DNA of 64,000 nucleotides, taken from Lachnospiraceae bacterium (lineage in GTDB: Bacteria; Bacillota; Clostridia; Lachnospirales; Lachnospiraceae). Positions 17,532 through 25,929 of the stretch are shown one piece after another (the first letter of the stretch is position 1; the number at the start of each line of letters is the position of its first letter). A program made the position numbers and the translations under genes. The notes under the pieces are model-generated. The model was given only the letters and a program-made list of their open reading frames with translations, ran no database searches and had not been told where the DNA came from. The DNA lies in NCBI GenBank assembly GCA_028693165.1, contig JAQUVX010000004.1:124001-188000 (forward strand), in the 5' to 3' direction.

Positions 17532-17675
17532 ATGGCTGCCCTTGTGTATTTTTGGTGGGAGGGTGATTTAAGCGAGATCGATGAATTTTATGATTTATCC
17601 CCAGTGGTAGATGGTGAAAAGAAACGTGTGCTCATGTTTCAAATACCAGCAGCTCCAACAGCACATCAGTGGTGA
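17532..17675 (+). CDS. Small ORF, possible remnant
   Basis: A 47-codon frame (MAALVYFWWEGDLSEIDEF...) with an aromatic and acidic N-terminus, too short for confident calling and without a good RBS. Its amino-acid make-up looks protein-like. It may be the leftover of an accessory gene between the AbiEi-like and KilA-N genes. The start overlaps a weak hairpin (about 17516-17552) that could be the terminator of the previous pair. Confidence 0.3.
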   Translation: MAALVYFWWEGDLSEIDEFYDLSPVVDGEKKRVLMFQIPAAPTAHQW

Positions 17676-17729
17676 AATCATTTAGCATAATACTAGGTAG
17701 AATAGGAGAAAAGGTGTCGGAGGTTAAGA

Positions 17730-18569
17730 ATGAAGGAGGAAAAGGTCTTAAAAGCAAAGATAAATGCTAAGGGGGTGCAGATTTCTGTCGTTTCGGATGG
17801 AAGTTATGATGACTACATATCTTTAACTGATATTGCAAAGTATAAAAGTGAAGATCCGGCTGCAACAATTCAAAACTGGATGCGAAGCCGTGATGTCATT
17901 GAATTTTTGGGGTTATGGGAGATTTTACATAATTCGGATTTTAAACCCCTCGAATTCGAGGGGTTTAAGTCACGGGCCGGCTCGAATGCATTTACATTAT
18001 CTCCAAAGCGTTGGCTGGAAGCTACAGCCGCAATTGGAATGTATTCTAGATCCGGAAGGAATGGAGGAACTTTCGCTCACCGTGATATTGCGTTTGAATT
18101 TGCCTCTTGGATTTCTGCGGAGTTTAAGTTATACATCATCACAGATTACCAACGCTTAAAAACAGATGAAAACAGCAGGCTTTCATTAAATTGGAATATG
18201 AACCGCGAAATTTCTAAAATTAATTACCGAATTCACACAGATGCAATAAAGGAGCATCTGATTGTTCCAGCATTGCCAAAACAATATGAGAGTTTTGCAT
18301 ATGCAACGGAAGCAGACGTCTTGAATGTGGCAATGTTTGGTATGACAGCAAAGCAATGGCGCGAAACAAATCCAAATTTAGATGGAAATATTCGAGACCA
18401 TGCCACGCTTCGGCAACTTATTATTTTATCTAATCTTGAAAGCTTGAATGCAGAGATGATAAAACAAGGAATAGGCCGTAATAAACGGTTGGTAGAATTA
18501 AATAGAATTGCAAAAGACCAGATGATATCTTTATTAAAATCAGCAGGAATAAAACGTTTAGAGGAATAA
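17730..18569 (+). CDS. KilA-N domain protein
   Basis: A 279-residue protein with an N-terminal KilA-N DNA-binding domain (about residues 15-140): YISLTDIAKYKSEDPAATIQNWMRSRDVIEFLGLWE, then SGRNGGTFAHRDIAFEFASWIS and EFKLYIITDYQRLK. The C-terminal half is of the type seen in phage antirepressor-like proteins. RBS CGGAGG precedes the ATG. It is clearly A+T-richer than its neighbours, a sign of transfer from a phage or plasmid. A 28-base perfect palindrome lies inside the coding sequence at residues 71-80. Confidence 0.9.
   Translation: MKEEKVLKAKINAKGVQISVVSDGSYDDYISLTDIAKYKSEDPAATIQNWMRSRDVIEFLGLWEILHNSDFKPLEFEGFKSRAGSNAFTLSPKRWLEATAAIGMYSRSGRNGGTFAHRDIAFEFASWISAEFKLYIITDYQRLKTDENSRLSLNWNMNREISKINYRIHTDAIKEHLIVPALPKQYESFAYATEADVLNVAMFGMTAKQWRETNPNLDGNIRDHATLRQLIILSNLESLNAEMIKQGIGRNKRLVELNRIAKDQMISLLKSAGIKRLEE
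17941..17968. other. 28-bp perfect palindrome inside the KilA-N gene
   Basis: A perfect inverted repeat with no loop, centred on GAATTC; each arm reads TTAAACCCCTCGAA. It encodes KPLEFEGF, a stretch that is also common in KilA-N relatives, but codon choice makes the DNA self-complementary. It could be a protein-binding site or cruciform; chance codon use is the alternative. Confidence 0.9.
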
Positions 18570-18746
18570 AACAATTGAATGCAATAAAAAGCTAAGGATA
18601 CTCGTGCGAGGCAAATTTTTAGATGATTCATAATTAATCCCACCTCCTGATGCATAATCCTCCCCCACTTCCACATAATAACAGCAGAGTACAAACCATG
18701 AAAATTGCCTTATATGAGGAACATGACAGGAGGAAGAGAAAATAAT

Positions 18747-19295
18747 ATGAAAGCAACAGGAATTGTCAGAAGAATTGACGACCTTGGCCGGGTGGTGATC
18801 CCAAAGGAGATACGAAGAACGCTGCGTTTGCGGGAAGGAACCCCGCTGGAAATCTTCACGGATCGGGAGGGCGAGATCATCCTGAAGAAATATTCACCGA
18901 TGGTGGAGTTGACGGCATTTGCTTCTCAATATGCAGAGTCTATGGCGCAGGCCACGGGGATGATGGTGTGCATTACCGATCGGGACCAGATCATTGCGGT
19001 GTCGGGAGGTCCGAAACGGGATCTGCTGCAGAAGAACATCAGCAAGCAGCTGGAACTGGCAATCAATGAGCGCGAGACGGTTGTGGCGGGGAAGGATGAT
19101 AAGCAGTTTGTGCCGATCACAACCGAGGAGATCGAGGGTGTGACGGCGCAGGTGGTGACGCCGATCATCTGTGAGGGTGACGCGATCGGATCGGTGTCGC
19201 TTTTGAGCAGAGAGGCGAAGACAAAGTTCGGTGACATGGAGGTCAAGCTGGTGGGAACGGCAGCGGGATTTCTGGGACGGCAGATGGAAGGCTAG
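18747..19295 (+). CDS. spoVT: Stage V sporulation protein T
   Basis: Transcriptional regulator that tunes forespore sigma-G genes in spore formers. The N-terminal swapped-hairpin AbrB domain (MKATGIVRRIDDLGRVVIPKEIRRTLRLREGTPLEIF) is followed by a GAF-like domain from about residue 57 to the end, as in Bacillus SpoVT. Length (182) fits. The start at 18747 has ACAGGAGG at correct spacing; an in-frame ATG at 18705 lacks one. Its presence marks the organism as spore-forming or descended from spore formers. A terminator follows. Confidence 0.95.
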   Translation: MKATGIVRRIDDLGRVVIPKEIRRTLRLREGTPLEIFTDREGEIILKKYSPMVELTAFASQYAESMAQATGMMVCITDRDQIIAVSGGPKRDLLQKNISKQLELAINERETVVAGKDDKQFVPITTEEIEGVTAQVVTPIICEGDAIGSVSLLSREAKTKFGDMEVKLVGTAAGFLGRQMEG

Positions 19296-19304
19296 GAACG
19301 GTAC

Positions 19305-19353
19305 AGGGAGTGGCAGAGAATCCATGACATGGGATTTGCGGTCACTCCTTTTT
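19305..19353 (+). terminator. Terminator after spoVT
   Basis: Interrupted stem GGAGTG...GAATCC paired with GGATT...CACTCC, followed by a T run. Confidence 0.75.
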
Positions 19354-19427
19354 GATTGTGTTTGCCAAAGAGGTGTGATAGACTATAGAATGTTTACAGG
19401 AAAACGCAGTCTGGGGAGTGTGAGGAT

Positions 19428-19805
19428 ATGTTTTTTATTATGGGCGTGAGTCAGGGAGAGAAGAAGCTGGATTTTGATCAGCTTGTGATCTGTGGTCACT
19501 GCGGGCGGTATGGACATTTGAACGTGTATATGGTTTACTCTTATCTCAGCCTGTTTTTTATTCCGGTTTTCAAGTGGGGGCGCAGATATTATGTGAGGAC
19601 CAGCTGTTGCGATACGACGGTGGAACTGGATGGGGAGCTTGGGCGGCAGATCGCTTCCGGGCAGATCACGCGTCTGCCGGAAGATGTGATTCCGCAGCGC
19701 TTTTTCGATCAGGCGCAGAAGGAGAAGCATCGATGCGGTGCCTGTGGCTTTGAGACAGAAGCGGATTTCCAGTTCTGCCCGAAATGTGGGGCAAAGCTGC
19801 AGTGA
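19428..19805 (+). CDS. Zinc-ribbon protein of unknown function
   Basis: A 125-residue protein with an N-terminal CGHC pair, a hydrophobic turn (YLSLFFIPVFKWGRRYYV) with CC after it, and a C-terminal zinc ribbon CGACGFETEADFQFCPKCGAKL. This plan is common for small zinc-ribbon proteins of Firmicutes that sit at or near the membrane. The function is not known. It lies 43 bases before the MATE transporter and may be co-transcribed with it. Confidence 0.8.
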   Translation: MFFIMGVSQGEKKLDFDQLVICGHCGRYGHLNVYMVYSYLSLFFIPVFKWGRRYYVRTSCCDTTVELDGELGRQIASGQITRLPEDVIPQRFFDQAQKEKHRCGACGFETEADFQFCPKCGAKLQ

Positions 19806-19848
19806 GAGGCTGCAAACTGTGATTTGGATAAGGATGAAATAAGGGACG

Positions 19849-21171
19849 ATGATATTTTCAAGAAGAGATTTAAAACGGCTTTTGGGGCCTTTGATTGTGG
19901 AACAGATTCTGGCTGTGCTGGTCGGCATGGTGGATGTGGTTATGGTTGCAGCGGTTGGCGAGGCGGCGGTATCCGGTGTGGCACTGGTGGATTCGATCAG
20001 TATGCTGGTGATCCAGCTTCTGGCAGCGCTGGCGACGGGCGGTGCGGTGGTGTGCTCCCAGTATATTGGAAAGCAGCGCCCGGACCAGGCGTGCCGGGCG
20101 GCCGGACAGTTGATTTTGATTGCGGCCGGCGCATCCATGGTCTTTACCGTCATTGCGCTGGCGGGCAATCGGAACCTGCTCCGGCTGGTGTTCGGCAAGA
20201 CAGAGGATGCGGTGATGGACAACGCGGCAACGTACTTCTGGCTGACGGCATTGTCCTACCCGTTTCTGGCACTGTACAATTCCGTGGCGGCTCTGTTTCG
20301 CTCGATGGGGAATTCCAGGGTGTCCATGGAGGCTTCCATGGTCATGAACGGAATCAATGTTGTGGGAAATGCCATCTGCATTTACGGACTCCATATGGGC
20401 GTGGAAGGGGTGGCGATTCCGACTCTGATTTCCCGCATGTTTGCGGCGATGCTGATGCTGCATTTGGTGCGGAGACCGGAGCATGTGATTCGCGTCACGA
20501 GTCTGGCGCAGCTGAAGCCGGAGCGTTATATGATCAAAAAAATTCTTGCGGTGGGTGTGCCGAGCGGACTGGAAAATGGGATGTTTCAGTTTGGAAAGCT
20601 GGCGCTGCAGCGCCTGGTGGCGACGCTGGGGACGGCTTCGATTGCCGGCTTTGCCGTGGCAAGCAACCTGGTAACACTGGAATATCTGACGGGCACGGCG
20701 CTTGGACTTGGACTGATCACGATTGTGGGGCAATGTGTCGGTGCCGGAGAAGCAGAGCAGGCGCGGACTTACACGAAGCAGCTTCTTATGGTCAATTACG
20801 GAATCCTTGCGGTGGTGTGCAGCATTTTGATCTTTGGTCGAGGTCCGATCGTTGGGATCTACAATCTGTCGGAGGAGGCATCGCAGATGGCGCAGAACCT
20901 GATCTTTGCCCATTCCTGCGCGATGATCATCTGGCCGCCTGCGTTTACCATGCCAAACACGCTGCGTGCCGGTCTGGATGCGCGCTTCACCATGATGGTA
21001 TCCGTATTTTCCATGTGGGTATTCCGAATCGGATTTGCCTATTTGTTTGTTGCCATATGGCACATGGGCGTTATGGGGATCTGGTATGCCATGTTTATCG
21101 ACTGGGCATTCCGCCTGGTTCTATTTTCCTGGCGGTTTCATGGATTTACTGCGCGGGTGCGGCGGGTGTAA
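19849..21171 (+). CDS. MATE-family multidrug/cation efflux transporter
   Basis: A 440-residue, twelve-helix exporter of the MATE family. The first helix block GPLIVEQILAVLVGMVDVVMV and the conserved GGAVVCSQYIGKQ loop are typical, as is the internal duplication seen around GVPSGLENGMFQFGKLAL. It exports drugs or metabolites in exchange for Na+ or H+; substrate unknown. AAGGGA precedes the ATG. A 460-codon frame on the same strand (19824-21206) is a Gly/Cys-rich shadow of this gene. Confidence 0.9.
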   Translation: MIFSRRDLKRLLGPLIVEQILAVLVGMVDVVMVAAVGEAAVSGVALVDSISMLVIQLLAALATGGAVVCSQYIGKQRPDQACRAAGQLILIAAGASMVFTVIALAGNRNLLRLVFGKTEDAVMDNAATYFWLTALSYPFLALYNSVAALFRSMGNSRVSMEASMVMNGINVVGNAICIYGLHMGVEGVAIPTLISRMFAAMLMLHLVRRPEHVIRVTSLAQLKPERYMIKKILAVGVPSGLENGMFQFGKLALQRLVATLGTASIAGFAVASNLVTLEYLTGTALGLGLITIVGQCVGAGEAEQARTYTKQLLMVNYGILAVVCSILIFGRGPIVGIYNLSEEASQMAQNLIFAHSCAMIIWPPAFTMPNTLRAGLDARFTMMVSVFSMWVFRIGFAYLFVAIWHMGVMGIWYAMFIDWAFRLVLFSWRFHGFTARVRRV

Positions 21172-21299
21172 CGGGCAGGCAGCAAGGTGCAATTCATCAG
21201 GTGTAATCGGCTGTGCAGGTTGCAGGAGTCAGGGAAATCTGTTAAAATGGAAAGCAGTTGGGCCGTATGAGACGGCCGGAGAGAAAGAGGATGTTGTGT

Positions 21300-22817
21300 A
21301 TGAAACGAGAGTGTGGAATGCTGCTTCCGGTGGCGAGCCTTCCTTCCAGATATGGTATTGGTGCTTTTTCGAAAGAGGCATATCGGTTTGTGGATCAGTT
21401 AAAGGAGGCGGGACAGCAGTATTGGCAGATTCTTCCGCTGGGGCCGACGGGCTTTGGTGATTCTCCATATCAGTCATTTGGAGCGTTTGCGGGCAACCCT
21501 TATTTTATCGACCTGGAGCAGCTGATCGAGGAAGGGCTGCTGACCTGGGATGAATGCAATCAGGTGGATTTTGGTCAGGATCAGAGAGATATTGATTATG
21601 AAAAATTGTTTTATAACCGTTTCCCACTGCTGCGCAAAGCGTTTGAGCGCTGGAAAGAAACGGAACAAAAGCTGGGCCTGGATGAGACGGCCATGGAAGA
21701 ACTGCTGTGTGCGGAGCTGGTTGAGGAGACGCAGGAATATTGTTTTTACATGGCGGTGAAAAATGCGTTTGACGGGAAAAGCTGGGATCAGTGGGATAAA
21801 GATATTCGCATGCGTGAGGCGAAGGCGGTAAGCCGTTACCGGGAGGAGTTGAAGGACGAGATTGAATTTTACGAATTTCAGCAGATGCAGTTTCAGCGGC
21901 AGTGGAAGAAGCTGAGGCAGTATGCCAATGAATGTGGCATCCGAATCATCGGAGATATCCCGATCTATGTGGCGTTTGATGGGGCAGACAGCTGGTCGCA
22001 TCCGGAACTGTTCCAGTTTGATGAGGAATGCAAGCCGGTGGCGGTGGCGGGTTGTCCGCCGGACGGATTCTCTGCGACGGGGCAGCTCTGGGGCAACCCG
22101 CTGTACTGCTGGGAATATCATAAGGAGACCGGTTATACCTGGTGGATGAAGCGGATGGCTTACAGCTTTACTCTGTATGATGTGGTTCGCGTGGATCATT
22201 TCCGCGGATTTGATGAGTATTACGCGATTCCGGCAGAGGATAAGACTGCGGAGTTCGGACAGTGGGAAAAGGGCCCGGGCTATGCGTTGTTTGAGGCGAT
22301 GAAGGAACGCTTTGGGACGCTGGACATCATTGCGGAGGATCTGGGATTTTTGACACCTACGGTGGTGGAGCTGGTGGAGAAGACCGGGTTCCCTGGGATG
22401 AAAGTGCTTGAGTTTGCGTTTGATCCGTCTGGAACCAGCCCGTATCTGCCGCACAAATATACGAGAAACTGTGTGGTCTACACGGGAACACACGACAATA
22501 TGACCCTGCGCAGCTGGTATCAGCGGATGGATGACGGCAGCAGATGGTTTGCCAAATGCTATCTTGGCAATGAGCGCACGCCGCAGGAGGAGATTCACTG
22601 GGATTACATACGTCTTGCGCTGCAAAGTGTGGCAAAGCTGGCAATCATTCCGGTGCAGGATTATCTGGGCCTGGATGATTGGGCGCGGATCAACGAACCG
22701 TCCACGCTTGGCAAGAACTGGAGATGGCGCATGACATCCGGGGATCTGAATGCGGGGCTTCTGGCGCGGTGCCGGGATATGGCATGGCGGTATGGAAGAA
22801 CGGGAGAGGAATTGTAG
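21300..22817 (+). CDS. malQ: 4-alpha-glucanotransferase (amylomaltase)
   Basis: GH77 enzyme that transfers maltosyl units between alpha-1,4-glucans in maltodextrin or glycogen use; cytoplasmic, 505 residues. The N-terminus SLPSRYGIGAFSKEAYRFVDQLKEAGQQYWQILPLGPTG is diagnostic. Catalytic residues are D299 in VRVDHFRGF (nucleophile), E346 in IIAEDLG (acid/base) and D399 in GTHDN. I chose the ATG at 21300 with AGAAAGAGG nine bases upstream; ATG at 21291 or 21258 is possible. No other glucan genes are beside it. A terminator shared with the convergent gene follows. Confidence 0.95.
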   Translation: MKRECGMLLPVASLPSRYGIGAFSKEAYRFVDQLKEAGQQYWQILPLGPTGFGDSPYQSFGAFAGNPYFIDLEQLIEEGLLTWDECNQVDFGQDQRDIDYEKLFYNRFPLLRKAFERWKETEQKLGLDETAMEELLCAELVEETQEYCFYMAVKNAFDGKSWDQWDKDIRMREAKAVSRYREELKDEIEFYEFQQMQFQRQWKKLRQYANECGIRIIGDIPIYVAFDGADSWSHPELFQFDEECKPVAVAGCPPDGFSATGQLWGNPLYCWEYHKETGYTWWMKRMAYSFTLYDVVRVDHFRGFDEYYAIPAEDKTAEFGQWEKGPGYALFEAMKERFGTLDIIAEDLGFLTPTVVELVEKTGFPGMKVLEFAFDPSGTSPYLPHKYTRNCVVYTGTHDNMTLRSWYQRMDDGSRWFAKCYLGNERTPQEEIHWDYIRLALQSVAKLAIIPVQDYLGLDDWARINEPSTLGKNWRWRMTSGDLNAGLLARCRDMAWRYGRTGEEL

Positions 22818-22837
22818 AAGAGCTGTAGAAGAAATGT

Positions 22838-22876
22838 AAAAAACCAGCGGAACCGTGATGGCTTCGCTGGTTTTGC
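22838..22876. terminator. Bidirectional terminator between malQ and 22902-23795
   Basis: Stem AAAACCAGCG/CGCTGGTTTT flanked by A and T runs on both sides, between convergent genes. Confidence 0.85.
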
Positions 22877-22901
22877 TTTTGTGATGGATCGATATAAAAG
22901 G

Positions 22902-23795
22902 TTAATTGATGATGATCTCGGTGCCGCCCGAAGCGGTTGTGGCAGCCTGGGTGGTGTGCGGTGCGGTCGTGCCAGCCGCTGTAGACCCGCTGGTGGTACC
23001 GGAAGTTGTAGACCCGCTGGTTGTGCCAGAAGTCGTGCCGGTTGTGCCAGTCGTCGCGCCGGCCGCGGCATTTGTCTCTGCGGCATTCGTGGCTTCTGCA
23101 TTCGCTGCCTCTGCGTTCTCGTCAGCGCCGCCTTCCAGATGCTCGGTGTCCCCCTCTTTGTAGGAGGTGAAGGTTCCCTGAACTTCATTGCCTGCGCGGT
23201 CCTGGGCGAAGACATGGAGGCCGGCAGGGTCCATCTCGTAGGAGAGGGTGTTGGAGGCGCGGTCCACGGTCATCGGTTCGATCCGCTGCTCCTGAGAATT
23301 CACTGCGTAAATCGAGTCAAAGTTGATTCCCGACTGGCTGTCGGATAACGTCAGGGTAGCGATGCCATCGAGGATATCCGTGCTTTCAAATGCCGGAGGA
23401 TTGTCATCCAGCACATTGACATGCTCAAACTGGGCAGCCGGCATTCCGTTTAAGTTGACCACGGATGCTTCAACGGAACCATTTTTAAAGACGGTTGTCG
23501 TATAGGTGCGCTTCTTTCCTTTGGTCAGAGTCAGCTGTTCGCCGTCCATGACCATGCTGACGCTCTTGGTCGGAAACCAGGATTTGACGGTCATGGTTAC
23601 CTCAGTGGAGAGATAATCCTTTGTGTCGGCCACAGCCAGTGTAATCTTTGGTTTTGTGGTCACACAGAAGAAGAGAATACTGTTAAAAACAAGAAACGGC
23701 AGGACATAAAACAGAAGAACATGCAGCCATTCGGACGGCTGTTTCTTTTGATAACGCCCGGTTTTCCGGTAACCGGATTTTTGATATTGTTCCAT
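22902..23795 (-). CDS. Single-pass membrane protein with Ig-like region and Thr/Gly/Ser-rich tail
   Basis: A 297-residue protein. A basic cytoplasmic N-terminus (residues 1-24, RKTGRYQKKQ) precedes one membrane helix (about 25-46). The outside part (about 50-210) looks like two beta-sandwich Ig-like domains (SGINFDSIYAVNSQEQRIEPM, AGLHVFAQDRAGNEV). The last 80 residues are low-complexity alanine, threonine, glycine and serine. It is likely a cell-surface protein. AGGAGT precedes the ATG. No function is known; the tail codes by simple repeats and may vary in length. Confidence 0.8.
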   Translation of the reverse strand: MEQYQKSGYRKTGRYQKKQPSEWLHVLLFYVLPFLVFNSILFFCVTTKPKITLAVADTKDYLSTEVTMTVKSWFPTKSVSMVMDGEQLTLTKGKKRTYTTTVFKNGSVEASVVNLNGMPAAQFEHVNVLDDNPPAFESTDILDGIATLTLSDSQSGINFDSIYAVNSQEQRIEPMTVDRASNTLSYEMDPAGLHVFAQDRAGNEVQGTFTSYKEGDTEHLEGGADENAEAANAEATNAAETNAAAGATTGTTGTTSGTTSGSTTSGTTSGSTAAGTTAPHTTQAATTASGGTEIIIN

Positions 23796-23981
23796 AGGAT
23801 ACTCCTTTTATCTTTGGGCATAAGCCTGATTGTCTGTCCATAAGCATACCAAAAAAGCAGACCTTTTACAAGTGAACATTTTCTTACGATGCCCCTTTTC
23901 AGAAAATGCGGTCTGTGGTATGATGAAGCTATGTCAATGTACCTGGATTGCGGACAGCTGGAACATGGAAGGGGAAAACGT

Positions 23982-24515
23982 ATGATACAGGAAGCTGCGA
24001 AGTTTGCACAGAGGGCCCATGAGGGTGCTGTGCGGAAGGGGAGTCAGATCCCTTATATCTATCATCCGATGGAGGTGGCGTTGATTGCAGCGCAGATGAC
24101 AAGGGATGAGGAAGTGATTGCAGCTGCGTATCTTCATGATGTGCTGGAGGATACCGGTACGACCCCGGAGGAGCTGGAGGCTGCTTTCGGCAGCCGTGTG
24201 ACCGAACTGGTGAAGGCGGAGACTGAGGACAAGAGCCGAAGCTGGCAGGAGCGCAAGGGCAACACGATCCGGCACCTGCGTGAGGCTTCGCGTGAGGTGA
24301 AGATTCTGACCCTGGCGGACAAGCTGAGTAATATGCGCTGTACGGCCAGAGACTATATGGTGGTGGGCGATGAGATCTGGCAGCGTTTTCACGAGAAGCG
24401 GCGCGAATATCATCAATGGTATTTGGAAGGAATCCTGGATGCACTTTCTGATCTGAGTGAATATCCGGCTTATCAGGAACTGCTTAATTTATATGAATTT
24501 GTTTATGGGGCTTGA
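23982..24515 (+). CDS. HD-domain protein like small alarmone hydrolases (MESH1/SpoT)
   Basis: A 177-residue metal-dependent phosphohydrolase. The pattern FAQRAHEG, YIYHPMEVA, HDVLEDTG and LADKLSNMR matches the SpoT hydrolase domain and its stand-alone form MESH1, which removes the 3'-pyrophosphate from (p)ppGpp. No synthetase, TGS or ACT domain is present. I chose the ATG at 23982, which has GGAAGGGG upstream; ATGs at 23889 and 23931 would add an unlike N-terminus. A small alarmone synthetase is encoded at 49191-49847, so both ends of alarmone turnover may be here. Substrate is inference. Confidence 0.82.
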   Translation: MIQEAAKFAQRAHEGAVRKGSQIPYIYHPMEVALIAAQMTRDEEVIAAAYLHDVLEDTGTTPEELEAAFGSRVTELVKAETEDKSRSWQERKGNTIRHLREASREVKILTLADKLSNMRCTARDYMVVGDEIWQRFHEKRREYHQWYLEGILDALSDLSEYPAYQELLNLYEFVYGA

Positions 24516-24540
24516 TTATTCAGGCCCTTTTCGCTATAAT
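24512..24540 (+). promoter_or_regulatory. Promoter of the 24669 operon
   Basis: TTGATT (24512-24517), 17-base spacer, TATAAT (24535-24540). It overlaps the last codons of the HD gene and would start transcription near 24547, leaving a leader of about 120 bases. Confidence 0.7.
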
Positions 24541-24547
24541 GAAAGAA

Positions 24548-24645
24548 CGTTCTGCCACTTCTTGGCAGGATTCTGAGAGACCGGTCAGTTCTTGACTGGT
24601 AATCCCAAGCAGATTCAAGTGATCACAAGACCGGGCGAGGTGCGC
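24548..24645 (+). promoter_or_regulatory. Structured 5' leader with three hairpins
   Basis: Three consecutive hairpins: CTGCC...GGCAG (about 24552-24569), ACCGGTCA...TGACTGGT (about 24580-24601) and GGGCG/CGCCC (about 24633-24648), ending just before the RBS. It may be a cis-regulatory RNA. I could not assign a class. Confidence 0.4.
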
Positions 24646-24668
24646 CCAAAAGAAAAGGAGCGTGGACT

Positions 24669-25652
24669 ATGAAACAGGAACATGGCCGGCGGACCAGAGC
24701 GAAAGCAAAAGAACGCGCAAAGACATTGCAGACCGTATTTTGGGTGGGTTTAATCCTGGTGCAGATGATGGTAGTCAACTGTCTGCAGACCCGTGCGGAG
24801 ACAGGGGAGAAGCTGGTGCAGCGCAAGGTGGAAAAGGAAGTGCGCTACGAGAACATGGAGGGCGCGGCGCAGCTTCCGGAAACCATCGATGTGGAGGTGC
24901 AGGAGAGCGGCCGGACGGTCACGGTCTGCTGCACGCGGCAGGAGAGCCGGATTTTGAGGGAACACTGGGAAGCTGATTTCCGATTCCCGGTAGTTTTTCA
25001 CAGCTACGATGCGGATTATTACATGGTCGGAGAACGATTGATCGCACACCAGGACGAGCAGCCAAATCTGGCAGACTGTGAGGACGAACTTTTGAATCTG
25101 ATTGGAGTAGCACCGGAGGAGTACCGGATTGAAACCATCGAATGGGCAGGGGAAGCATACCCGGATGCAGATGGAAATCTTTGTAGGGAAGCCTTGGCGA
25201 AGGGCAGCAGGCTTCTGCGTGACTATGAGGTGCGGTATGTCGGTGCGGTACAGCTTCCAGATCCGGGCGATGGTGCGGCACAGGAACTGGAAGAAGCCGT
25301 TGAGGAATCTGCGGAGGAATTGGCAGAGGAACCGGAGGAGATTACCGGGGCGGAGACAACACCTCCGGGTGTGGTGATCACGCTGCCGGAAGCGGAGCAG
25401 ACGAACGAGGAGGCGCTTGATTTTTGGCAGAAACTCACCCGCACGCTGCTGGTCACGATCGGAATCGGGGCGCTGCTGTTTTTTGGCGGACTTCTGTTTC
25501 TTCTGATCCTCCGACTGGTCAAAACAACGCGTGTGTGCTATAATGAGCGAAAAAGGAAAAGAGAAGGAGAAGCATTTTATGTACACAGAAAACAAAGATG
25601 TAAAGGTAAACGATCTGGGCGGCGGAGTGACCCGCAAGATCCTGTCCTATAG
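24669..25652 (+). CDS. Two-helix membrane protein of unknown function
   Basis: A 327-residue protein: basic N-terminus, first membrane helix (about 20-38), an outside part of about 210 residues with a segment TVTVCCTRQESRILREHW, a strongly acidic stretch (about 200-225, ELEEAVEESAEELAEEPEE), a second helix (about 260-285) and a basic C-terminal tail. I do not recognise a family. RBS AAAGGAG precedes the ATG. Its last 74 bases overlap the cupin gene in another frame, an unusually long overlap; the true end could differ if the basic tail is an extension. Confidence 0.75.
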   Translation: MKQEHGRRTRAKAKERAKTLQTVFWVGLILVQMMVVNCLQTRAETGEKLVQRKVEKEVRYENMEGAAQLPETIDVEVQESGRTVTVCCTRQESRILREHWEADFRFPVVFHSYDADYYMVGERLIAHQDEQPNLADCEDELLNLIGVAPEEYRIETIEWAGEAYPDADGNLCREALAKGSRLLRDYEVRYVGAVQLPDPGDGAAQELEEAVEESAEELAEEPEEITGAETTPPGVVITLPEAEQTNEEALDFWQKLTRTLLVTIGIGALLFFGGLLFLLILRLVKTTRVCYNERKRKREGEAFYVHRKQRCKGKRSGRRSDPQDPVL

Positions 25653-25905
25653 TGAAAATCTGATGACCGTGGAGCTGCATTTTCAGAAGGGTGCGGTCGG
25701 CGCGAAGCATTCCCACCCGCATGAGCAGATCGGTTATATTGTGTCTGGAAGACTGATTTATCAGGAGGAAGGCTGCGCGGACAAGGAGCTGCAGACCGGA
25801 GATACCTACTATGTGAAGCCGGATGCGGTGCATGGCATTCAGGTGCTGGAGGATACGGTGCTTCTGGATATTTTCACACCGATGCGGAAAGATTTTGTAG
25901 AGTAG
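25579..25905 (+). CDS. Small cupin-domain protein
   Basis: A 108-residue single-domain cupin. The first motif GAKHSHPHEQIGYIVSGRL supplies metal ligands (two or three His and a Glu) and the second is KPDAVHGIQVLEDTVLLDIFTP. Such proteins are sugar or small-molecule isomerases, dioxygenase-like or binding proteins; function cannot be fixed. The start at 25579 has AGAAGGAG upstream. It lies inside the 3' end of the preceding membrane-protein gene and 24 bases before dgt. Confidence 0.85.
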   Translation: MYTENKDVKVNDLGGGVTRKILSYSENLMTVELHFQKGAVGAKHSHPHEQIGYIVSGRLIYQEEGCADKELQTGDTYYVKPDAVHGIQVLEDTVLLDIFTPMRKDFVE

Positions 25906-25929
25906 GCAGGATAGATGAAGGAGAGTTGT

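Noticed and set aside
19870..21063. 397-codon minus-strand frame
   Set aside because: Antisense shadow of the MATE gene; Arg/His/Gln-rich.
19824..21206. 460-codon + strand frame rich in Gly, Cys and Arg
   Set aside because: It lies over the MATE gene in another frame, has biased composition from GC-rich codons, and matches no protein pattern.
24628..24648. Guanidine-III riboswitch
   Set aside because: Only the first part resembles the motif; the second pseudoknot strand does not follow downstream.
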